Under the pieces are notes generated by a model. The model worked only from the letters and a program-made list of their open reading frames with translations. It was not told the DNA's origin and searched no databases. Of a stretch of 64,000 bases of DNA, positions 58,223 through 64,000 are shown piece after piece. The stretch lies in NCBI RefSeq assembly GCF_026250525.1, contig NZ_CP111043.1:4167001-4231000 (forward strand). The letters are read 5' to 3'. Made by a program: the position numbers and the translations under genes. Source of the stretch: Chondrinema litorale (GTDB lineage Bacteria; Bacteroidota; Bacteroidia; Cytophagales; Flammeovirgaceae). The stretch's first letter is position 1, and each line of letters begins with the position of its first letter.

Positions 58223-60250
58223 TATCTGTTGCAAAGCATCATCTATGCTAAATACAGGTAGTTGACAACTTTTATTCCTGCATACATAAATTGTCGTTTT
58301 TCCATCAATCGCTTTTCTATTTTGTAGTAAAGGCAGTTGGGATGTTTCTTCACATGCGTTGATGATGGCATTTGGCAAAAACACTTCTCTTAATTGCATA
58401 CTAAATTGCTGATGTTCTTTACCGATAATCGCAATCTCTACAGGGGCTTCTAAAAACTTCAAATAGAGCTGAGCCCAGTTTGCCAGATATCGAGGTTCAC
58501 TTTCTACTAAAGGGGCAATTTTATTAAGCATATTCTTCGCTGTGTCAAGCAAATTCTCATTTTCTAGAATATGTCCTAGTTTAAAAAGGTTATGAGCCAT
58601 TATTGAGTTTGATGACGGAATTACACTATCAAACAATTCTTTTTTTCTAGCAATTAATTGTTCTCCTTGTTTGTCTGAAAAAAAGAAAAGTTGTTCCTCT
58701 TCATCATAAAAATTGTCTAAAGAATAAGTTGTGAGTTTTACGGCTTCGGTAAGATAGCTTTCGTCAAAAGTAATGTCGTACAAACTCAAATTTGCCTGAA
58801 TAATGCTTGCATAATCTTCTAAATAAGCTCTTATGGTAGCTTTGTTGTTTTTGTAATTATGGAAAAGATATTCGTCTTTTTTCAAATTAGCATTAATAAA
58901 CGCCAAGCTATCTATGGCTTGTTGTTTATATTTTTCTATGCTAAAAGCTTTATAAGCATCTGCCAGTGCAGTAATCATTAATCCATTCCAAGAAGTTAGA
59001 ATCTTGTCATCTAGTCCGGGGCGAACCCTTTCTTTTCTGGCTTCGAATAGAATGCTTTTCCAATGTTTAATCTTACTTTGAGCGGTACTTAAATCAATTC
59101 CATGTTTAGTTGCAAACTCTTCTACTGAGCTTTTTCTGTAAAGAATATTGACTTCATCTTCCCAGTTGCCATCCATTTTTACACTGTAAAAGTCTTCTAG
59201 CAATTCAATATCATTCCCTAAAAGTTTTACTAAATCCATGTATTTCCAAGTATAGAATTTACCTTCTACACCCTCGCTATCGGCATCTAGTGCTGAATAA
59301 AAACCACCTTCTTCACTCTTTAATTCTCTTAATACAAATTCAATACTTTCTTCAACTACTTCTTTATAAAGAGAATTAGCATTTTGCTGATAAGCTTTGC
59401 TATATAAACTGATGAGTTGCGCGTTGTCGTAAAGCATTTTCTCAAAATGAGGTGCAAACCATTCTCCATCGACTGAATAGCGAGCAAAACCTCCACCGAC
59501 TTGGTCGTAAATACCACCATAAGCCATTTTGGATAAGGTATTATTTAAATGCCTAGTACTTGCTTCATCTTTAAAGAAATAAGAATAACTAAGAAAAAAG
59601 TCATACAATACAGGCATAGGGAATTTTGGTGCACCTGTTTCTCCTCCAAATTTCTCATCTGCTTTTGCAAGCAATTTTGCCTGAGCAGCTTTAATGTTTT
59701 CTGCTTTAAACTCGCTTTCTGCTTCACCTAATCTATAGGTTTCTGAAAGATTTCTATTTAGTGAATCAGCAAAACCATTGGCAGATTTATCTAATTCGGC
59801 TCTTTGTTCTCTAAATGCAGCGGCAATTTGCAGTAAAGTATTTGCCCAGCGTTGTGGCGGAAAATAAGTGCCTCCATAAAAAGGTTTTGCACTCGGCATT
59901 AAAAACATATTTAATGGCCAGCCACCTTGTACACCCATATTTTGCAATGCATCCATGTAGATTTGGTCTACATCTGGTCTTTCTTCGCGATCGACCTTTA
60001 TGCATACAAAATCTCTGTTCATTATCGCTGCTATTTCTTCATGTTCAAAAGATTCTCTTTCCATCACATGGCACCAATGGCAAGCAGAGTAGCCAATACT
60101 TACAATAATTGGTTTATCCTCATTAATTGCTTTATCCAAAGCTTCTTTACCCCACGGATACCAATCTACCGGATTGTAAGCGTGTTGAAGTAAATAGGGA
60201 CTACTTTCTTTTATTAACTTATTGGGAACTCTGTTTTCTTGTTCAGTCAC
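58220..60250 (-). CDS. YyaL/DUF255-type thioredoxin-domain protein
   Basis: 676 residues. An N-terminal thioredoxin-like domain carries SACHWCHVMERESF with Cys57 and Cys60, followed by DREERPDVDQIYMDA and GWPLNMFLMPSAKPFYGGTYFPP. The C-terminal two thirds is an (alpha/alpha)6 barrel resembling glycoside hydrolases: YDQVGGGFARYSVDGEWFAPHFEKMLYDN begins it. The family is widespread and is proposed to act on an unknown substrate; human SPATA20 is a member. It is cytoplasmic. The length is normal. Confidence 0.92.
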   Translation of the reverse strand: MTEQENRVPNKLIKESSPYLLQHAYNPVDWYPWGKEALDKAINEDKPIIVSIGYSACHWCHVMERESFEHEEIAAIMNRDFVCIKVDREERPDVDQIYMDALQNMGVQGGWPLNMFLMPSAKPFYGGTYFPPQRWANTLLQIAAAFREQRAELDKSANGFADSLNRNLSETYRLGEAESEFKAENIKAAQAKLLAKADEKFGGETGAPKFPMPVLYDFFLSYSYFFKDEASTRHLNNTLSKMAYGGIYDQVGGGFARYSVDGEWFAPHFEKMLYDNAQLISLYSKAYQQNANSLYKEVVEESIEFVLRELKSEEGGFYSALDADSEGVEGKFYTWKYMDLVKLLGNDIELLEDFYSVKMDGNWEDEVNILYRKSSVEEFATKHGIDLSTAQSKIKHWKSILFEARKERVRPGLDDKILTSWNGLMITALADAYKAFSIEKYKQQAIDSLAFINANLKKDEYLFHNYKNNKATIRAYLEDYASIIQANLSLYDITFDESYLTEAVKLTTYSLDNFYDEEEQLFFFSDKQGEQLIARKKELFDSVIPSSNSIMAHNLFKLGHILENENLLDTAKNMLNKIAPLVESEPRYLANWAQLYLKFLEAPVEIAIIGKEHQQFSMQLREVFLPNAIINACEETSQLPLLQNRKAIDGKTTIYVCRNKSCQLPVFSIDDALQQI

Positions 60251-60312
60251 AATGCAATTGTTTTTAATTCTGATTATTTTGGTCTGATATTTTGCTCAGA
60301 CAATAGCTTCAC

Positions 60313-61614
60313 ATGCCTAACATAAGAATAATTTATTACTCCGTTCAGTTCATCTGTATCTTTTTTCCTGTTGTGTTATTTGCTCAATTTAAAAATGTGA
60401 AAATTGATGCAGCCAGAGGTACAATTGGTCCTTGCGAACCGAGTATTGCTATTAATCCATTAAATCCTAAAGAAATAGTAGTAGGGGCAGTTTTGGAGAA
60501 AGTTTACTATTCTTCAGATGGTGGAGAAGAATGGGCAGAACAGAACTTAACATCTGAATATGGAATTTGGGGCGACCCTTGCATTGTGGCAGATCATCAA
60601 GGCAATTTTTATTATTTCCATTTGTCGAACCCAGATGAAAATGGATGGTTTAGTGAGAATTTGTTAGATAGAATCGTTTGCCAAAAATCTGTAGATGGAG
60701 GAAAAACTTGGAACAATGGTTCATTTACAGGTATGGCTCATCCTAAAGACCAAGACAAAGAATGGGCAACTGCTAATCATTTAAATAATGAGCTATATGT
60801 TACTTGGACACAGTTTGATGCTTACAATAGTTTTGAGTCGGGTGATAGTACAAATATTCTTTTTTCTAAGTCTGACGATTTTGGCGAAACTTGGAGCGAG
60901 CCGCTAAGAATTAATCAGATGGCTGGTAATTGTTTAGATGATGATTTTGCCGTTGAAGGAGCTGTGCCAGCAGTAGGAGTGGATGGCGAAATTTATGTTT
61001 CTTGGAGTAGAGGTAATGAAATCTATTTAGATTATTCTACAGATGGTGGAGAAACTTGGCAAGCAAATGACAAGGTAATTGCCAAACAGAAAGCTGGATG
61101 GAACTTTGATATTCCCGGAATAGGCAGAGCTAATGGGATGCCTGTAATCCATTGTGATATTACTGAAAAAAGTGAGTTTTACGGAAGGGTTTATGTGAAT
61201 TATGCAGACCAAAATACTGATGGTTCAGATACAGATATCTGGTTGATTTATTCAGATGATAAAGGTGAATCTTGGTCTGATCCTATTAGAGTAAACAACG
61301 ATAATACCAACCAACACCAGTTTTTCCAATGGATGGATGTTGATCCTGTTACTGGTTATGTATATGTTGTCTTTTATGATAGAAGAAACTATACAGACAA
61401 TCAAACAGATGTGTATCTAGCTTATTCTAAAGATGGTGGAGCGCATTTCGAAAATATCAAAATAAGTGACAGCCCATTTAATCCTCAGACGGATATATTT
61501 TTTGGTGATTACAATAACATTTGTGTTTACAATGGCATTGTAAGACCTGTTTGGACCAGATTGGAAGACAGGGTTCTCAGTATCTGGACTGCACTTATCG
61601 ATTTTAGCGAATAA
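60313..61614 (+). CDS. Exported sialidase-fold (BNR-repeat) protein
   Basis: 433 residues with a signal peptide (about 1-22). It carries several Asp-box repeats: SSDGGEEW, SVDGGKTW, KSDDFGETW, STDGGETW, SDDKGESW and SKDGGAHF, so it folds as a six-bladed propeller. An early CEPSIAINPLNP is typical of this uncharacterised group. Sialidase catalytic residues are not obvious, so exosialidase activity is unproven. It is divergent from the YyaL-type gene and ends one base before the convergent fur-family gene. Confidence 0.8.
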   Translation: MPNIRIIYYSVQFICIFFPVVLFAQFKNVKIDAARGTIGPCEPSIAINPLNPKEIVVGAVLEKVYYSSDGGEEWAEQNLTSEYGIWGDPCIVADHQGNFYYFHLSNPDENGWFSENLLDRIVCQKSVDGGKTWNNGSFTGMAHPKDQDKEWATANHLNNELYVTWTQFDAYNSFESGDSTNILFSKSDDFGETWSEPLRINQMAGNCLDDDFAVEGAVPAVGVDGEIYVSWSRGNEIYLDYSTDGGETWQANDKVIAKQKAGWNFDIPGIGRANGMPVIHCDITEKSEFYGRVYVNYADQNTDGSDTDIWLIYSDDKGESWSDPIRVNNDNTNQHQFFQWMDVDPVTGYVYVVFYDRRNYTDNQTDVYLAYSKDGGAHFENIKISDSPFNPQTDIFFGDYNNICVYNGIVRPVWTRLEDRVLSIWTALIDFSE

Positions 61615-62085
61615 TTATTTCTTTTTCCCTTCGCAATCGTCTTTTTGGCAACTGCCATAAAAGTGTAAAGAATGATCTTCAATATTAAATTGATAAAATT
61701 CTTCCACCATTTGCTGTATTTTTTGAATACGAGGATCGCAAAACTCCATAATCTTGTTGCAATCTTTACAGATTAAGTGGTCGTGCTGCTTGAAACTGTG
61801 AGATTTCTCATATAGCGCCAAATTTTTTCCAAACTGGTGTTTGGTTACCAATTTACAATCTAGCAAGAGATCAAGAGTGTTATAAACTGTTGCACGGCTT
61901 ACTCTGTAGTTTTTGTTTTTCATGTTGATGTAAAGAGACTCTACATCAAAGTGTCCACCACGCTCATAAATTTCCTCTAATATAGCAAAGCGTTCAGGAG
62001 TTTTCCTTAAGCTTTTGGTTTCAAGGTATTCTACAAATTGTTGTTTTATGTTGTCAAAATTCTGAAGTGTTCCTCTGGCTTCCAT
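61615..62085 (-). CDS. Fur-family transcriptional regulator
   Basis: 156 residues from the ATG at 62085; a longer frame from 62199 would add 38 unrelated residues (MADRSQLIGGAF onward) before the conserved winged helix, so the internal start is preferred. DNA-binding part: SLRKTPERFAILEEIYERGGHFDVESLY and VSRATVYNTLDLLLDCKLV. The dimerisation/metal part has HDHLICKDCNKIMEF and a C-terminal CQKDDC, giving two CxxC-like pairs for structural zinc. It could sense iron, zinc or peroxide; ligands do not decide. Confidence 0.9.
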   Translation of the reverse strand: MEARGTLQNFDNIKQQFVEYLETKSLRKTPERFAILEEIYERGGHFDVESLYINMKNKNYRVSRATVYNTLDLLLDCKLVTKHQFGKNLALYEKSHSFKQHDHLICKDCNKIMEFCDPRIQKIQQMVEEFYQFNIEDHSLHFYGSCQKDDCEGKKK

Positions 62086-62293
62086 AAAAATCTTTAATGA
62101 ATCTATCGTTTTTCTCCCAACAAAAAATATGGCTTTAAAATTCTCTTTATGAACATTTGAAGTAAATGCTCCACCTATTAATTGAGACCTATCAGCCAAA
62201 AATTATGATTTTATTTTAGATTTACAATTCTGAATCATCTCTAAAGCAATAGAATTAATAATATTTACCGATTCAGAAATAAAAATAATTGAA

Positions 62294-62827
62294 ATGGATA
62301 CGATAAAAATAGGGATTATTAATGTTTCTGACAGGGCAAGTGCAGGTATTTACGAAGATATTCCGGGTAAAGCGATAGTAGAAACTTTAAATGATTACCT
62401 TACTTCATCTTGGGAAAAAGTTTATAAAGTAGTTCCAGACGAGCAGCACCTCATTTCGCAAACCATGATAGAAATGGCAGATAAAGAGGGTTGTTGTCTT
62501 ATTGTTACCTCTGGTGGAACCGGTCCTGCCAAAAGAGACGTTACTCCAGAGGCCACAGAAGCGGTATGTCAGAAAATGCTTCCGGGTTTTGGTGAGCTAA
62601 TGCGACAAGAAAGTCTTAAATTTGTACCAACAGCTATACTATCTAGGCAAACTGCCGGTATAAGAAATAATACATTAATTATAAATTTACCAGGCAAGCC
62701 AAAAGCAATTAGAGAATGTTTGGATGCAGTTTTTCCAGCAGTTCCATATTGCATCGATTTAATCGACGGGCCATATCTGGAATGTAATGAAGCTGTAATT
62801 AAACCTTTTAGACCAAAATCGAATTAG
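62294..62827 (+). CDS. MoaB/Mog-type molybdopterin adenylyltransferase
   Basis: 177 residues with the MoCF_biosynth fold: IGIINVSDRASAGIYED, the central IVTSGGTGPAKRDVTPEAT, and LIINLPGKPKAIRECLD. It would adenylylate molybdopterin during molybdenum cofactor synthesis (MogA/MoaB group). No other moa/moe gene is in view. It starts about 100 bp upstream of ribA on the same strand. Confidence 0.92.
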   Translation: MDTIKIGIINVSDRASAGIYEDIPGKAIVETLNDYLTSSWEKVYKVVPDEQHLISQTMIEMADKEGCCLIVTSGGTGPAKRDVTPEATEAVCQKMLPGFGELMRQESLKFVPTAILSRQTAGIRNNTLIINLPGKPKAIRECLDAVFPAVPYCIDLIDGPYLECNEAVIKPFRPKSN

Positions 62828-62924
62828 CATTAAAGGTTTAAACTAATTTTTAATAAAATTAAGAATACGAATGAATTCTTACAGGATGAATGTACTGCTA
62901 TTCATCTGGTAAATCAGCATATTT

Positions 62925-63530
62925 ATGAAAAGACAGGCGGAAGCAAAAATACCTACCGATGAGGGACACTTCGTGATGATTGGTTACGCTGATCAACCAA
63001 ACGATTACATTCCACACTTTGCCTTTGTAAGTGATAAAACAGATTATACAAAACCGGTTTATGTGAGAATTCACTCAGAATGTATAACTGGTGATATTCT
63101 TGGTTCTCATCGCTGCGATTGTGGCGATCAGTTAAAAGAATCGATGAGAATTGTTGGGAAAGAAGGTGGAGTAGTTATTTACTTAAGGCAAGAAGGCCGA
63201 GGCATAGGCATATTAAATAAACTTAGAGCTTATGTTTTGCAAGATCAAGGTTTTGATACTGCCGAAGCAAATGAGAAACTCGGGCTCGAAGTAGATAAAA
63301 GAGATTTCTCTGTAGCAATAGAAATATTGGAAGATCTTGGTATTAAATCTGTGAAATTGCTTACAAATAATCCAGAGAAGGTAAAGGCAATAGAGGCAAG
63401 TAGTATAGAGGTGCACGAGCGAATTCCTCTAATTATCGAGCCAAACGAAGATAATTTACGCTACCTTACTACCAAAAAAGATGTGATGGGGCATTTTCTA
63501 GATTTCCATAATACCAAACACAAGCATTAA
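62925..63530 (+). CDS. ribA: GTP cyclohydrolase II
   Basis: 201 residues. Zinc ligands appear in ECITGDILGSHRCDCGDQL (three Cys), the catalytic and GTP-binding region is LRQEGRGIGILNKLRAY, and NNPEKVKAIE is conserved. It converts GTP to 2,5-diamino-6-ribosylamino-4-pyrimidinone 5'-phosphate, the first committed step of riboflavin synthesis. It is a stand-alone RibA rather than the RibBA fusion. The kinase gene that follows begins 12 bp after its stop, so they may be co-transcribed. Confidence 0.95.
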   Translation: MKRQAEAKIPTDEGHFVMIGYADQPNDYIPHFAFVSDKTDYTKPVYVRIHSECITGDILGSHRCDCGDQLKESMRIVGKEGGVVIYLRQEGRGIGILNKLRAYVLQDQGFDTAEANEKLGLEVDKRDFSVAIEILEDLGIKSVKLLTNNPEKVKAIEASSIEVHERIPLIIEPNEDNLRYLTTKKDVMGHFLDFHNTKHKH

Positions 63531-63541
63531 GCAATACCCAT

Positions 63542-64000
63542 ATGTTTTATAAGAGATTTTCTTTTCAGATAATAATTAGAATTGCTTTTCTCTTTTTAAC
63601 ACTGTTGGGTTTTACTATAATTTTCGGTAATAAAGACTTGTTCTTCAATCAAATTATCTTGGGGATAATTATTGTGGGGCAAGTCTTTGAGCTTTTAAAT
63701 TATGTAAATCGAACCAATCGCGAATTACAAAAATTTCTAGATGCTATAAAGCACTCAGACTATACCGTAAATTTCACATCTAAAAAATTAGGCAATACTT
63801 TTCAAGGCCTAGATAAGGCTTACGAAAGTATAATCAATTCTTATAAGCAGGTTAAAATTGAAAGAGAAGCGCAGTTTCATTTTCTAGAAGTAATTGTTGC
63901 GCATATTGATGTGGGTATTATTTCAGTAAAAAACAATCATGAAATTGTACTGATAAATGATTCTGCCTGTCGCTTGCTTAAAGTGCCAAAACTAAAAAAC
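63542..64000 (+). CDS. Sensor histidine kinase, N-terminal part (cut by window edge)
   Basis: Starts at ATG 63542, 12 bp after ribA; 153 codons are visible and the frame stays open to the edge. Two membrane segments (about 8-29 IIIRIAFLFLTLLGFTII and 37-50 QIILGIIIVGQVF), then a HAMP-like linker (NRTNRELQKFLDAIKHSDYT) and the start of a PAS-type sensor (HFLEVIVAHIDVGIISVKN, then IVLINDSACRLL). The layout resembles NtrY-like kinases of Bacteroidota. Catalytic kinase domains lie beyond the window. Confidence 0.8.
   Translation, partial: MFYKRFSFQIIIRIAFLFLTLLGFTIIFGNKDLFFNQIILGIIIVGQVFELLNYVNRTNRELQKFLDAIKHSDYTVNFTSKKLGNTFQGLDKAYESIINSYKQVKIEREAQFHFLEVIVAHIDVGIISVKNNHEIVLINDSACRLLKVPKLKN

Noticed and set aside
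59811..60193. Overlapping open frames on both strands within the YyaL-type gene
   Set aside because: The YyaL frame carries conserved CxxC and propeller-like motifs here; the others have unlikely composition and no start context.
1..64000. CRISPR arrays, insertion sequences or prophage genes
   Set aside because: No regularly spaced direct repeats, transposase-like frames, or phage structural genes were found on either strand.

Overview
The window is a low-GC chromosomal segment of a gliding or surface-living member of the Bacteroidota, most likely a marine Cytophagales (Flammeovirgaceae-like) bacterium. The evidence is a GldB gliding lipoprotein, a type IX secretion-type C-terminal tail, a TonB receptor/DUF4249 lipoprotein pair, DUF4920, DUF4286, DUF4154 and DUF1080 families, many lipoproteins, AT-rich spacers with almost no Shine-Dalgarno sequences, and a tRNA promoter that fits the Bacteroidota TTG-N19-TAnnTTTG pattern. 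I see no phage, insertion sequence, integrase, CRISPR array or rRNA. It reads as core chromosome with a few accessory patches.

Layout. 1-6.8 kb (minus): fatty-acid desaturase (cut by the edge), a shortened ECF41-like sigma factor, a YfiR-like periplasmic protein, a GH73/LysM glucosaminidase, a MoxR ATPase and two parvulin-type chaperone genes. 6.9-11.9 kb: a SYLF lipid-binding protein, a 1046-residue exported TPR-CHAT protease-like protein and, convergent to it, two tiny genes with a shared C-terminal tail plus one orphan gene. 12-17 kb: an Lrp/AsnC regulator, a structured small-transcript locus, yidC and pyrG. 17-25.5 kb: a TerB-like protein, DUF4286, a degenerate membrane-pyrophosphatase-like protein, an M42-type peptidase, an alpha/beta hydrolase, an NRDE protein, a HAD-NUDIX-hemerythrin operon, trigger factor and tRNA-Leu(UAG). 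25.8-33.6 kb: RelA/SpoT, GldB, a GH113-like lipoprotein, an HsdR-N-like nuclease-fold protein and a C1 peptidase. 33.7-44.9 kb: a large BNR-repeat protein, DinB, a cNMP-sensing histidine kinase with a serine hydrolase and a DUF1080 lipoprotein, and the TonB receptor with its DUF4249 partner. 45-54.4 kb: exported purine-salvage genes (NUP plus adenosine deaminase), a DUF218 protein carrying an inserted carbohydrate-binding-like domain, and a TPR-GAF histidine kinase followed by a second serine hydrolase. 54.6-64 kb: DUF4920, metF, a T9SS-tailed protein, floA, a YyaL-type thioredoxin protein, a sialidase-fold protein, a Fur-family repressor, moaB, ribA and the start of another histidine kinase.

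Themes. Envelope biogenesis and quality control recur (YidC, SurA-like chaperones, trigger factor, glucosaminidase, flotillin, MoxR). Stringent response, c-NMP and several orphan kinases give signalling capacity. Exported hydrolases (GH113-like, C1 peptidase, beta-lactamase-fold hydrolases, DUF1080, BNR proteins) and exported purine salvage suit a polymer-degrading heterotroph.

The most unusual elements are the exported TPR-CHAT protein beside twin tail-sharing peptides, the catalytically dead and shortened membrane pyrophosphatase homologue, the structured small-RNA-like locus between lrp and yidC, and two related histidine kinases that are each followed by a beta-lactamase-fold hydrolase gene. 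All functional statements are read from the sequence alone; no database search was run.
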